This document shows positions 8,375 to 17,442 of a stretch of DNA of 64,000 nt, piece by piece. Source of the stretch: Flavobacteriaceae bacterium (GTDB lineage: Bacteria > Bacteroidota > Bacteroidia > Flavobacteriales > Flavobacteriaceae); contig JAKMDI010000007.1 in NCBI GenBank assembly GCA_022428005.1, positions 62,001-126,000 on the forward strand. Reading direction: 5' to 3'. Position numbers and translations under genes: made by a program. The notes beneath the pieces are model-generated. The model had not been told where the DNA came from. It did not search any database and worked only from the letters and a program-made list of their open reading frames with translations. Position 1 is the first letter of the stretch. Every line of letters starts with the position of its first letter.

Positions 8375-9316
8375 ATGAAATACTTTCTTTTATTGTTAAT
8401 GATGCTGTCTCAGATTTTAATATCGCAATCAAATCAGAACTTCTTTCTCTTTTCTTATTTTACTGGTAATGGTGAAGATGGTCTTCATTTAGCGTACAGT
8501 GAAGATGGCTATGAGTGGAAGTCACTCAATGGTAACAAAACTTTTCTAAAACCGACTGCTGGAAAGGATAAATTGATGCGCGATCCTTGTATTATTCAAG
8601 GACCCAAAGGTAAGTTTCATATGGTATGGACTGTAAGTTGGAATGAAAAAGTAATAGGATATGCCTCCTCTGAAGATCTGATTCACTGGTCTGAACAACA
8701 AGAAATTCCTGTGATGGTTCACGAGGAAGAGGCAAAGAATTCTTGGGCACCCGAAATTTTTTTCGATCCTAAATCAAAAAAATATATCATTATTTGGTCG
8801 ACTACTATTCCTGGGCGTTTTCCCGAGGGTGAAAAAACAGGAGACAGTAAGTATAACCATAGAATGTATTATGTGACGACAAGAGATTTTAAAAAATTTA
8901 GTAATACAAAACTTTTTTTCGAACAGGGGTTCAATGTAATAGATGGTACTTTGGCCCACAATGGTGAAGATTATTTGTTGTTTTTAAAAGATGAAACTCG
9001 ATATCCTCCTGAGAAAAACATCAGAGTTACCAGCAGTAAAAATCTCACAAAAGGATATGCTCCAGTCTCAAAACCCATTACGGGCAATTATTGGGCAGAG
9101 GGGCCTACGGTCCTTAAAAATGGAGACTACTGGTGGGTGTATTTTGATCAATATCGACGTAAAAAAATGGGAGCGGTTCGATCAAAGGATTTGATCCATT
9201 GGGAGGACGTATCTGACCGAGTTAGATTTCCAAAAGGCACACGTCATGGTACCATTTTTACTGTTAAAAAGGATTTGTTGGACAAGCTTTTGAAGACAGA
9301 TCTGTCTTACGAATAA
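8375..9316 (+). CDS. Secreted glycoside hydrolase family 43-like protein
   Basis: 313 residues with an N-terminal signal peptide (KYFLLLLMMLSQILISQS). The five-bladed-propeller glycosidase pattern is visible: catalytic-base region MRDPCII (Asp), pKa-modulating Asp in VIDGTL, and general-acid Glu in WAEGPTV, with typical EDLIHW and KDLIHW repeats and NSWAPEIFFD. GH43 and related clans remove arabinose, xylose or galactose from plant or algal glycans. It is transcribed away from the sialidase-like/SSS operon across a 100-bp region with mirrored sites, which suggests joint regulation. The exact linkage is unknown. Confidence 0.82.
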   Translation: MKYFLLLLMMLSQILISQSNQNFFLFSYFTGNGEDGLHLAYSEDGYEWKSLNGNKTFLKPTAGKDKLMRDPCIIQGPKGKFHMVWTVSWNEKVIGYASSEDLIHWSEQQEIPVMVHEEEAKNSWAPEIFFDPKSKKYIIIWSTTIPGRFPEGEKTGDSKYNHRMYYVTTRDFKKFSNTKLFFEQGFNVIDGTLAHNGEDYLLFLKDETRYPPEKNIRVTSSKNLTKGYAPVSKPITGNYWAEGPTVLKNGDYWWVYFDQYRRKKMGAVRSKDLIHWEDVSDRVRFPKGTRHGTIFTVKKDLLDKLLKTDLSYE

Positions 9317-9328
9317 ATTGTAAATGCA

Positions 9329-9781
9329 CTAATCACTTAGCTTTTGCCTAACGATGGAGGATATGGTCTTACCATCTGCCTTTCCTGCCATTTCTTTAGT
9401 GGACATCCCCATTACTTTGCCCATGTCTTTCATTCCCTGGGCACCGGTTTTATCGATAATTGCATCAATAATTTTTTCAATGGCTGGGACCTCCAACTGT
9501 TCTGGCAGAAATTCAGCAATTACAGCTGCTTGTGTCTCTTCTGGAAGCGCAAGATCATCCCGGTTTTGTTCTCGGTAAATTGTGGCGCTGTCTTTTCTTT
9601 GCTTGACCAATTTTTGAAGCAATTTTATTTCCTCTTCCTCGGACAACTCATTCTGGGCTGTAGCGGCTGTTTTAGCAAGTAGCACTGCAGACTTGATGGC
9701 CCTTAATGCTTCGAGCTTAGCGGCATCTTTTGCCCGCATTGCGGATTTAATTTCATCGGTTAAATTATTGAGTAAAGCCAT
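9329..9781 (-). CDS. GatB/YqeY domain-containing protein
   Basis: 150 residues covering the YqeY fold alone, resembling the C-terminal tail domain of the GatB amidotransferase subunit (ALRAIKSAVLLAK, LPEQLEVPAIEKII, GKVMGMSTKEMAGKADGKTISSIV). Its molecular function is not established; by analogy it may bind tRNA. It lies two bases after ftsZ and closes the long division/cell-wall operon, a neighbourhood common in Bacteroidota. It ends 12 bases from the convergent GH43 gene, with no visible terminator between them. Confidence 0.9.
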   Translation of the reverse strand: MALLNNLTDEIKSAMRAKDAAKLEALRAIKSAVLLAKTAATAQNELSEEEEIKLLQKLVKQRKDSATIYREQNRDDLALPEETQAAVIAEFLPEQLEVPAIEKIIDAIIDKTGAQGMKDMGKVMGMSTKEMAGKADGKTISSIVRQKLSD

Positions 9782-9783
9782 AT

Positions 9784-11775
9784 TTAGTCTACGTTATCGT
9801 GTAAAAAAGAGTTATTGGATCGCAGCTGTATCTCGTCATTATCGTCATTCTCAACAGACATTCTCGAATCATCAGATACTGGTGAATCGGATTCTTCAAT
9901 ATCAACCCCCATTCTCTTATAGGCAGGTTGCTTCTCAAATTCGTCAATTTTATTCATGCTGTGTTTAAAGGCATGATTAAATTTTTTCAAGTGCTCTTTG
10001 CGCTTTTCGTTTTCTTCAACATTGGCCTCACTGATGGTTTTGTCGAATGGCGTATCTGGGGTTGAATCGATCAATATGTTCTCCGACTCCAGAGGGCTGT
10101 TCTCCTCTTGTTTTTCCACTACCTCAAATTTAAAATCCAAAGCTTCTTTGATAGCAGCGTCTTCCTGAATATGCTCATCTGTTTTTTCTTCGGAAAGGGA
10201 ATGAATAATTTTTTCGGAGGGGGATTCTTCTTTTTCTGAAATGGGCAATCCAAAATCGAAAGTAAATTGATTTTCTTCCTCTGATACTATGGCCTCCGAG
10301 TCAACAACATCCAAATCTAAAATATCTGAACCTAAGTCGTTGATAATAAACTCCTCCTCTTCTTCATTTGGAATAGGACTTTCTTCTGTGAGGGATGCCA
10401 TTTGCAACAGCTCATAAATGACATCCATCTCTTTTATTTCATCGAAGCTATAGTCCAATTCCTCGCCCATGGATTCGGGGGTCTGTTCGTCGGTAACCAC
10501 TGTTTCTGCGACCACATCTATCGAAAATAATTCTTCTTCCGAAAGCAAAGAAACTCCTTCATCAGCTGCTACATTTTCATGTGTATATACTTCCTCAATC
10601 GGAGGAACAACAGCATCTTTCTCTTCATTTGAAACCTGGGGAAGCGGGGACTCATATTCCTCCTCAGTGGAAGTGTATGTCACTTCATTGGATGGGGTTG
10701 GATCAGCTTCCGTAAGCTCATGCTCAAGCGTTTGATCTTCTTCCAGGGTATGAATAATCTTTTTTGCTTCTGTATTGACGATATGGTGTTGCTGGTCGAT
10801 ACCAAAACCCGTTGCAATTATGGTCACAGAAATTGAACTTCCCAGTTCTGGGTCTTCTCCTATACCCATTATGATATTCGCATTGTTTCCCGCCTCCGTT
10901 TGGATAAAGTCATTTATTTCTCCTATTTCATCAATCGTAATTTCTTCGGTTCCGGAAACAATCAGTAACAATACATTTTTACAGCCTGTGATTTTATTAT
11001 CATTCAACAATGGAGAATCCAAAGCATTGATGATCGCGTCTTGGGCACGGTTGGTCCCACTCGCACTCCCCGAGCCCATAATGGCGGTACCACTGTCTTT
11101 TAGCACGGTTTTGGCGTCTTTTAAATCTATATTCTGGCGGTAGTGGTGCGTAATGACTTCTGCGATACCTCTCGCTGCGGTAGCAAGTACTTCGTCGGCT
11201 TTTGAAAAACCTGCTTTAAAGCCCAGATTCCCATAAACTTCTCTCAGCTTATTGTTGTTGATGACAATCAGCGCATCTACAGTTTTTTTAAATTTTTCCA
11301 ATCCTTTTTCGGCCTGCTCTAATCGCAATTTTCCTTCAAATTGAAATGGCATGGTCACGATTCCTACTGTAAGAATGTCCATCTCTTTGGCCATTTTGGC
11401 GATTATCGGAGCGGCTCCTGTTCCTGTTCCACCACCCATTCCGGCGGTAATAAAGACCATTTTGGTTTGGGTGTTGAGTAGGGTTTTGATGTCATCCAGG
11501 CTTTCCTCTGCTGCCAATGCGCCTACTTCTGGGTTGGCTCCTGCGCCCAATCCCTCTGTGAGCGATGCACCCAACTGTATTTTGATGGGAACGGCACTTT
11601 CGTTAAGTGCTTGTGCATCTGTATTACTAATCACAAAATCAACCCCCTTAATACCTTGCTGAAACATGTAGTTGATGGCGTTACTTCCACCTCCCCCTAC
11701 ACCAATGACTTTAATGACATTACTCTTGTTTTTGGGTAAATCAAAACTAAAATTATTGTCCAATTCAGATTCCAT
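9784..11775 (-). CDS. ftsZ: Cell division protein FtsZ
   Basis: Tubulin-like GTPase that polymerises at mid-cell into the Z ring. The GTP-binding signature GGGTGTG is at 114-120, and the T7 catalytic loop appears as NIDLKD. At 663 residues it is much longer than typical bacterial FtsZ (about 380-400): the globular core ends near residue 320 and is followed by about 290 residues of strongly acidic, low-complexity linker rich in Glu and Asp. A PAYKR element (617-621) resembles the usual extreme C-terminal peptide that binds FtsA, but here 42 more residues follow, ending [11 protein letters not shown]. Ten bases after ftsA, two before the yqeY-like gene. Confidence 0.97.
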   Translation of the reverse strand: MESELDNNFSFDLPKNKSNVIKVIGVGGGGSNAINYMFQQGIKGVDFVISNTDAQALNESAVPIKIQLGASLTEGLGAGANPEVGALAAEESLDDIKTLLNTQTKMVFITAGMGGGTGTGAAPIIAKMAKEMDILTVGIVTMPFQFEGKLRLEQAEKGLEKFKKTVDALIVINNNKLREVYGNLGFKAGFSKADEVLATAARGIAEVITHHYRQNIDLKDAKTVLKDSGTAIMGSGSASGTNRAQDAIINALDSPLLNDNKITGCKNVLLLIVSGTEEITIDEIGEINDFIQTEAGNNANIIMGIGEDPELGSSISVTIIATGFGIDQQHHIVNTEAKKIIHTLEEDQTLEHELTEADPTPSNEVTYTSTEEEYESPLPQVSNEEKDAVVPPIEEVYTHENVAADEGVSLLSEEELFSIDVVAETVVTDEQTPESMGEELDYSFDEIKEMDVIYELLQMASLTEESPIPNEEEEEFIINDLGSDILDLDVVDSEAIVSEEENQFTFDFGLPISEKEESPSEKIIHSLSEEKTDEHIQEDAAIKEALDFKFEVVEKQEENSPLESENILIDSTPDTPFDKTISEANVEENEKRKEHLKKFNHAFKHSMNKIDEFEKQPAYKRMGVDIEESDSPVSDDSRMSVENDDNDEIQLRSNNSFLHDNVD

Positions 11776-11785
11776 TACAATATTT

Positions 11786-13114
11786 TTATGCGTTATCTAA
11801 AAATTCTTTCAATTTCTCTACCCAACGTTCCATAATGGTTTTCCTTTTGTCGGATATGGAGCTCGGTTGGATATCGGGGACTTCTGTCTCATCCAAATCC
11901 CCTTCATTGGATTCGGTTGCTGAGGGTTCATTTTCTTTGGGGGTGTTTTTTTCTTGCTGTTCCAATGCGTTCATCAATAGTCCAACGGCTGTTGCAAGAA
12001 TTGGACTTGTTTCTGATTTGTTGGTGTCTCCCGCCAGGTGTTCACTAGGATACCCAATGCGGGTATCCATTCCAGTGATGTACTCTACCAACTGTTTTAG
12101 GTGTTTTAGCTGACTTCCCCCACCAGTCAAAACTACCCCGCCAATGAGTTTTTTCTTTTGATCGTCGTGGCCATAGTTTTTAATTTCTAAATAAACTTGT
12201 TCCATTATTTCTACCACCCGAGCATTGATGATTTTCGACAGGGTTTTTAAGGAAATTTCTTTGGGTTCTCTTCCTCTCAACCCTGGGATGGAAACAATTT
12301 CAGAATCCCGATTTTCCCCTGGCCAGGCAGAGCCAAACTTTACCTTTAGGAGCTCGGCTTGTTTTTCAATAATAGAACACCCCTCTTTGATATCGTCGGT
12401 GATTACATTTCCTCCAAATGGAATTACCGCGGTGTGACGAATGATACCATCTTTGAAAATGGCGAGATCGGTAGTTCCCCCACCGATGTCAATTAAGGCA
12501 ACGCCTGCTTCTTTTTCTTCCTGACTTAGCACTGCTTCTGAGGATGCCAGAGGCTCTAAAGTAATATTACCCATCGTTAAGCCAGCGCTTTTAACACATC
12601 TTGCAATATTCTTGATAGAGGTGACCTGTCCTACCACCACATGGAAATTTGCTTCAAGTCTGCCTCCATACATCCCAACGGGCTCTTTTATCTCGGCTTG
12701 TCCATCCACCTTGTATTCCTGGGGGAGTACATGGATTATTTCCTCTCCAGGGAGCATCACCAATTTGTATACCTGCTGGATCAGCCGCTCTACATCCTCC
12801 TGAGAAATTACTTCCTGTGGGTTGGGGCGCGTGATGTAATCGCTGTGCTGTAAACTCCTGATGTGTTGGCCTGCAATTCCCACCACCACTTCACTAATTT
12901 CATGACCAGAAACTACTTTGGCTTCTTCTATCGCTTGTTGTATGGATTGTATGGTTTGGGTGATATTGTTCACAACACCTCTGTGTACTCCCAGGCTCTT
13001 CGATTTACCTATGCCCAATATATCCACTTTCCCAAATTCATTTTTGTCTCCGACCATGGCAACGATTTTTGTTGTTCCAATGTCCAGGCCTACGGAAATA
13101 TTTGAATGCTTCAT
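11786..13114 (-). CDS. ftsA: Cell division protein FtsA
   Basis: 442 residues, actin-like ATPase that tethers FtsZ to the membrane. The nucleotide-binding signatures are clear: VGLDIGTTKIVAMVG at the N-terminus (phosphate 1), DIGGGTTDLAIF (phosphate 2) and VVLTGGGSQL (adenosine motif). The protein ends with an acidic stretch followed by a basic amphipathic tail (MERWVEKLKEFLDN), consistent with the membrane-targeting helix of FtsA. It sits between ftsQ (gap nine bases) and ftsZ (gap ten), the canonical order. Confidence 0.97.
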   Translation of the reverse strand: MKHSNISVGLDIGTTKIVAMVGDKNEFGKVDILGIGKSKSLGVHRGVVNNITQTIQSIQQAIEEAKVVSGHEISEVVVGIAGQHIRSLQHSDYITRPNPQEVISQEDVERLIQQVYKLVMLPGEEIIHVLPQEYKVDGQAEIKEPVGMYGGRLEANFHVVVGQVTSIKNIARCVKSAGLTMGNITLEPLASSEAVLSQEEKEAGVALIDIGGGTTDLAIFKDGIIRHTAVIPFGGNVITDDIKEGCSIIEKQAELLKVKFGSAWPGENRDSEIVSIPGLRGREPKEISLKTLSKIINARVVEIMEQVYLEIKNYGHDDQKKKLIGGVVLTGGGSQLKHLKQLVEYITGMDTRIGYPSEHLAGDTNKSETSPILATAVGLLMNALEQQEKNTPKENEPSATESNEGDLDETEVPDIQPSSISDKRKTIMERWVEKLKEFLDNA

Positions 13115-13123
13115 ATTAATGAT

Positions 13124-13831
13124 TTAAGATCCTACTACTTGATTTTTAAATTTTAAATTAATTCGACTAAATTCGGTTGTCGAAGGATGGCTTTCACGAT
13201 AAGCACAAAAAACTTTTAGCTTTGAAATTTTCTCTTTCAAGCGTCGAACTTGCCCAATTTCTACTTCGAATCCAAATGACCTCAAGCCTATAAAAAATGA
13301 GTTCGATCGGTATTGAATGGAGGCCAATTCATTGCGCAAAAATGGATCAGCATTTAACTGATCTACCAAGAACAATAAGTCAGGCTTTTGTTCTTCTTCC
13401 AAAGTGCCCCAGTAGAGGGGTACTTTTGGCGTATAATTTTTTGAAATAGGGAAGAAATCTCCACTACTGTCCATGTAATATTGTTTGGGTCCCTGTATCC
13501 TAATAATCGCTTTTTTTTCTTGAATTCTGACCCCCAAAACACCTTGTTGAAAATGATAAACATCAGCGTTTTTAACATAAGGATCATTCTCTAATAGGTG
13601 CTCGAGCTTACTCAAAGCTAAACTATCTTTAGCCTCCCACGGAAGTGCTCCTTTGTTTTGTATCAACAATTTATTAACGATAGAATCATTTAAAAACTGG
13701 GATTGCTGAGCCTCAAATTCAACAGTTATTTTTTCCACCAAGCGCACACTGTTTCTGTAATGAGCAAAAGCGGTCATCAACAATGTAAATGATAGACCAA
13801 AAGCAAAAAATAAATATTTTTTAAGTCGCAT
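13124..13831 (-). CDS. ftsQ: Cell division protein FtsQ/DivIB
   Basis: 235 residues: a short basic N-terminus, a single membrane anchor (KYLFFAFGLSFTLLMTAFAHY) and an extracytoplasmic region with a POTRA-like segment (SLALSKLEHLLENDPYVKNADVYHFQQGVLGVRIQEKKAIIRI). FtsQ-family proteins link early and late divisome components through FtsL and its partner. The start overlaps the end of murC by 11 bases; ftsA follows after nine. Sequence conservation is low, as usual for this family, and the call rests mainly on domain pattern and position in the cluster. Confidence 0.88.
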   Translation of the reverse strand: MRLKKYLFFAFGLSFTLLMTAFAHYRNSVRLVEKITVEFEAQQSQFLNDSIVNKLLIQNKGALPWEAKDSLALSKLEHLLENDPYVKNADVYHFQQGVLGVRIQEKKAIIRIQGPKQYYMDSSGDFFPISKNYTPKVPLYWGTLEEEQKPDLLFLVDQLNADPFLRNELASIQYRSNSFFIGLRSFGFEVEIGQVRRLKEKISKLKVFCAYRESHPSTTEFSRINLKFKNQVVGS

Positions 13832-15158
13832 TTATCGTCTCATTTCTTAATTCATGTATATAATTTCCAATGTCTCCTGCTCCTAAAATCAAAACCAATT
13901 CCGATGCAGCATTGATTACCGTTTCCTGGAAAGCCTCATTGTTTATTTTCCTCTTGCTGGGATTGGTTATTTGCTCCAATAAAACACCGGAAGTAACCCC
14001 AGGAATCGGTCGCTCTCGAGCCGGATAAATGTCCATCAAAACAACCTCATCGAATTTGGATAATATATTAGCAAAATCGGTCATAAAATCTTGGGTACGA
14101 GAGAACAGATGAGGCTGAAAAATCACCGTATTTTTTTTCGAAGGATAAAACTCTTTGACAGTATCCAGAACCGCCTTTATTTCTTCAGGGTGGTGTGCAT
14201 AATCATCTATAATTAGTTTATCACCCATAGAGAACAGCTGCATGCGCCGTTGAATTCCTTTAAAATTCGCCAAGGCAGGCAAAGCTTTTTCTACAGACAA
14301 ACCCGAAACATCCATAAGGGCCAAAGCGGCTATGGCGTTGGACAAGTTGTGCTTGCCAATGGAACTGATATAAATATCTTTAAATTCTTGCTTTGGTGTT
14401 ACAAAATTGAAAAAATAACCCTGCGCTTCGGGGCGAAGCTGCTGCGCGTAATAGTCGGCTTGTTCCTCTATGGAATAACTGCTTGTACCCAATCCAACAT
14501 GGCGTTTAGCAACCACACCTTGTGATACCAAACTGGAAAATTGAGCAAAAGTCTCTTTGATATTTTCAGCAGTACCGTACACATCCAAATGGTCAGGGTC
14601 TGTAGTAGTAATACAGGCGAAGTCTGGAGATAGTTTTAAAAAAGAACGGTCATATTCATCCGCTTCTACGATAGAATATTGATTTCCTTTACTTATTAAA
14701 TTGCTTTCATAACCATTCATAATACCACCCAAGAAGGCTGTGAAATTCATGTTTAAGTGGTCAAATAAATGGGTTAAAAAAGAGGCAGTTGTTGTTTTAC
14801 CATGCGTTCCTGCTACGGCAAAAACTGTTGTTGATTTGGTAATTTCACCCAATAAAGCAGCCCTTTTTTGGATCGCGTTTCCTTGATCCTGGAAAAAGAG
14901 AAGCTGTGGATGGTCTTTGGGTATTGCCGGCGTGAAAATAACCTCTGTTTCAGGCGATCTAAAAGGTTCGGGGACTGCATCGATGGAAGCATCAAAAATA
15001 ATGGGCAATCCCAATTCCGCTAACTTGGTGGTAAGGGGTGTAGGTGTTTTGTCATAACCCATCACTTGGTATCCTTCAAGATAAAGATACTTGGCCAATG
15101 CAGACATACCAATGCCTCCAATCCCCAAGAAGTAATATTTTTTATCTTTTAAATTCAT
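13821..15158 (-). CDS. murC: UDP-N-acetylmuramate--L-alanine ligase MurC
   Basis: 445 residues. Cytoplasmic ATP-dependent ligase adding L-Ala to UDP-MurNAc, the first amino acid of the stem peptide. Three-domain Mur ligase pattern: N-terminal Rossmann-like GIGGIGMSALAKYL, P-loop AGTHGKTTTASFL, and the C-terminal domain with IDDYAHHPEEIKAVL. The IDDYAHHP form and short GIGGIGMS motif separate it from the Mpl paralogue at 39.1-40.4 kb. It begins at the base after the murG stop and overlaps ftsQ by 11 bases. Confidence 0.96.
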   Translation of the reverse strand: MNLKDKKYYFLGIGGIGMSALAKYLYLEGYQVMGYDKTPTPLTTKLAELGLPIIFDASIDAVPEPFRSPETEVIFTPAIPKDHPQLLFFQDQGNAIQKRAALLGEITKSTTVFAVAGTHGKTTTASFLTHLFDHLNMNFTAFLGGIMNGYESNLISKGNQYSIVEADEYDRSFLKLSPDFACITTTDPDHLDVYGTAENIKETFAQFSSLVSQGVVAKRHVGLGTSSYSIEEQADYYAQQLRPEAQGYFFNFVTPKQEFKDIYISSIGKHNLSNAIAALALMDVSGLSVEKALPALANFKGIQRRMQLFSMGDKLIIDDYAHHPEEIKAVLDTVKEFYPSKKNTVIFQPHLFSRTQDFMTDFANILSKFDEVVLMDIYPARERPIPGVTSGVLLEQITNPSKRKINNEAFQETVINAASELVLILGAGDIGNYIHELRNETINAT

Positions 15159-16241
15159 CTACAAAAGCGCCTCTGTTAAATCTACTATTCGTGAAGTAGC
15201 ATCAGGTATTGCCAGTTTTTTTAGATTTTTTGTCATTTTTTTTTGATTTTCAGGCTCGATCAGGTCTAAAAATAGTTTTTTAAAACCCTTCTCTAAATGT
15301 TTTTCCTCGATGACCAATGCTGCTCCCTTTTGCTCCAACGCCATGGCATTGTGATACTGATGATTTTCAGTTACATTGGGAGAAGGAATTAACAAAACTG
15401 GTCGGGAGACTACGCACAATTCGGATAAGGTAGCCGCCCCTGATCGGGATATGATCATATCAGCGGCGGCATACAATTGATCCATTTCCGAGACAAAAGC
15501 CATTATTTTCACCTTTTCAGACTGGTGTTTTTTGAATTGATCGTAATACAGTACCCCACACTGCCAGATCAATAGCACTCCAAGCTCCTTGAAAAAATCC
15601 AAGTGTGTGGCAACCAGCTCATTGATTCTTCTCGCACCCAGACTCCCACCCAGCACCACCAGCGTAGGATCATTGTTTTTGAGATCAAAAAATTCTTTTG
15701 CTTGCTGTTTTTTGATGTTCCCTTCCACAATCGTTTTTCGTATGGGGTTTCCGGTAGTTACAATTTTGTGAGCTGGAAAAAATCGCTCCATTCGCTCATA
15801 GGCAACAGCTATAGTATTTACCGACTTGGACAAAAGTTTATTGGTGATACCTGGATAAGAATTTTGCTCTTGAATAAGCGTGGGGATTTTAAATATACTG
15901 GCCATAAAAAGTAATGGACCACTAGCATATCCTCCTGTACCTACTACCACGTCAGGTTTGAATTTGTAGAGTATAGAAATGGATTTTAATAAACTAAAAA
16001 CGAGTTTCAAGGGAAAAGTTAAGTTTCTTAAAGACAACGACCTTTGGAGTCCATCGATCCATAGCCCGATTATTTTATAACCTGCCTCAGGTACTTTATC
16101 CATTTCAATTCTCCCCAGAGCCCCGACAAATAGTATTTCAGCATTTGGATTCCGTGCCTTAAAAGCATTGGCAATTGCAAGTGCCGGATAGAGATGTCCG
16201 CCAGTTCCACCGCCCGATAAGATCACTTTATATGGTTTCAC
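15159..16241 (-). CDS. murG: UDP-GlcNAc:lipid I GlcNAc transferase MurG
   Basis: 360 residues, GT28 glycosyltransferase that converts lipid I to lipid II on the inner face of the membrane. The N-terminal LSGGGTGGHLYPALAIA glycine-rich loop, VVGTGGYASGPLL, and the donor-binding region MIISRSGAATLSELCVVSRPVLLIPSPN are diagnostic. The start overlaps the end of ftsW by 14 bases and the stop is immediately next to the murC start, implying translational coupling. Confidence 0.97.
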   Translation of the reverse strand: MKPYKVILSGGGTGGHLYPALAIANAFKARNPNAEILFVGALGRIEMDKVPEAGYKIIGLWIDGLQRSLSLRNLTFPLKLVFSLLKSISILYKFKPDVVVGTGGYASGPLLFMASIFKIPTLIQEQNSYPGITNKLLSKSVNTIAVAYERMERFFPAHKIVTTGNPIRKTIVEGNIKKQQAKEFFDLKNNDPTLVVLGGSLGARRINELVATHLDFFKELGVLLIWQCGVLYYDQFKKHQSEKVKIMAFVSEMDQLYAAADMIISRSGAATLSELCVVSRPVLLIPSPNVTENHQYHNAMALEQKGAALVIEEKHLEKGFKKLFLDLIEPENQKKMTKNLKKLAIPDATSRIVDLTEALL

Positions 16242-17433
16242 TGAGTATGGTTAAAGGGTTTTCATTTTTATCATCAGTATTTTGAGTAGTAGGAACCTCT
16301 TTTTCTTGACCTGCACTTACACTGAGTATCATTCCAAAAGCAATACAGGTCATCCAAGCGGCTGTCCCACCACTACTGATCAACGGCAGTGTCTGACCCG
16401 TAATTGGAAATACTTCCAAAGCAACGGCCATATTGACAAATGCCTGAATGATGATCGGTAATCCCAATCCCAAGACCAGTAATTTTCCATAGGCACTATC
16501 CGATTTGTGAGCGATAACAACGATTCTAAACAATACGATCAAATACAATAAAATCAAAGCAGCCCCTCCAACCAAACCAAACTCCTCTACGATAATGGCA
16601 TAAATAAAATCGGATGAGCTTTGGGGTAAAAAGTTTTTCATCACACTTTTTCCCGCACCAAGTCCCAGCAAACCTCCTGTAGCGATAGCTGTTTTGGCCC
16701 TTTCAATTTGATAGTTTTCACCACCACTTCCTCCATTAGTGAAATTTTCAATTCTGCTGACCCATGTATCTACCCTATTGGGAATCAACTCTGGGAAAGC
16801 TTTGGCCACAAGAATAAAAAGTAATCCCATCAGCAAACCAGTCCCAATGATTCCAAAGAGATATTTTAGCGGATATCCTCCCAAAAAAACAAGAATGACA
16901 ACCATAGAAAACAACAGAACGGCAGTGGACAGATTGGCAGGAAGGATCAATAGCACAACAATAAATACTGGAAGCCACAGCGGTATAATCGAAGATTTTA
17001 AACGATACATTTTGGGATTATCCTTTGACATTATGTGTGCAACATAGGACAAGAGCACTATGGATGCCAATGTGGAAGTCTGAAAACTCAGACCTACTAT
17101 TGGAATTCTTATCCATCGACTGGCATTGGCACCCCCAATTAGGGTCCCCTGACTGGCGGTGTAAATCAATAATAAAATTATTAAGGGAAGTGCAAGAATA
17201 GAGATTCCTTTAAAATACCGATAGGGAGTTTTGTGAAGGGCATACATCAACCCAAAACCGAAAACCAAAACAATAAAATGCTTGAGCAAGTGACTCCAAG
17301 GGGTTCCATTCCCCACAACATAGGTAAGGTTTGAACTGGCGCTGAACACAGGGAGAAATGAAAAAATGGAAAGAAGTGCGAGAGCTACCCAAAGCACTCG
17401 GTCTCCTAGAAGTATGTTAAGCCTATTTTTCAT
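16228..17433 (-). CDS. ftsW: Peptidoglycan glycosyltransferase FtsW (SEDS family)
   Basis: 401 residues with about ten membrane helices. SEDS-family landmarks include the extracellular region between helices with WVSRIENF, the NYQIERAKTAIATGGLLGLGAGKSV block, DFIYAIIVEEFGLVGG, and LPLISSGGTAAW near the C-terminus. FtsW polymerises lipid II into septal glycan together with its partner transpeptidase FtsI, encoded 4 kb upstream in the same cluster. It starts nine bases after murD. Confidence 0.95.
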   Translation of the reverse strand: MKNRLNILLGDRVLWVALALLSIFSFLPVFSASSNLTYVVGNGTPWSHLLKHFIVLVFGFGLMYALHKTPYRYFKGISILALPLIILLLIYTASQGTLIGGANASRWIRIPIVGLSFQTSTLASIVLLSYVAHIMSKDNPKMYRLKSSIIPLWLPVFIVVLLILPANLSTAVLLFSMVVILVFLGGYPLKYLFGIIGTGLLMGLLFILVAKAFPELIPNRVDTWVSRIENFTNGGSGGENYQIERAKTAIATGGLLGLGAGKSVMKNFLPQSSSDFIYAIIVEEFGLVGGAALILLYLIVLFRIVVIAHKSDSAYGKLLVLGLGLPIIIQAFVNMAVALEVFPITGQTLPLISSGGTAAWMTCIAFGMILSVSAGQEKEVPTTQNTDDKNENPLTILSETI

Positions 17434-17442
17434 TGCTATGTA

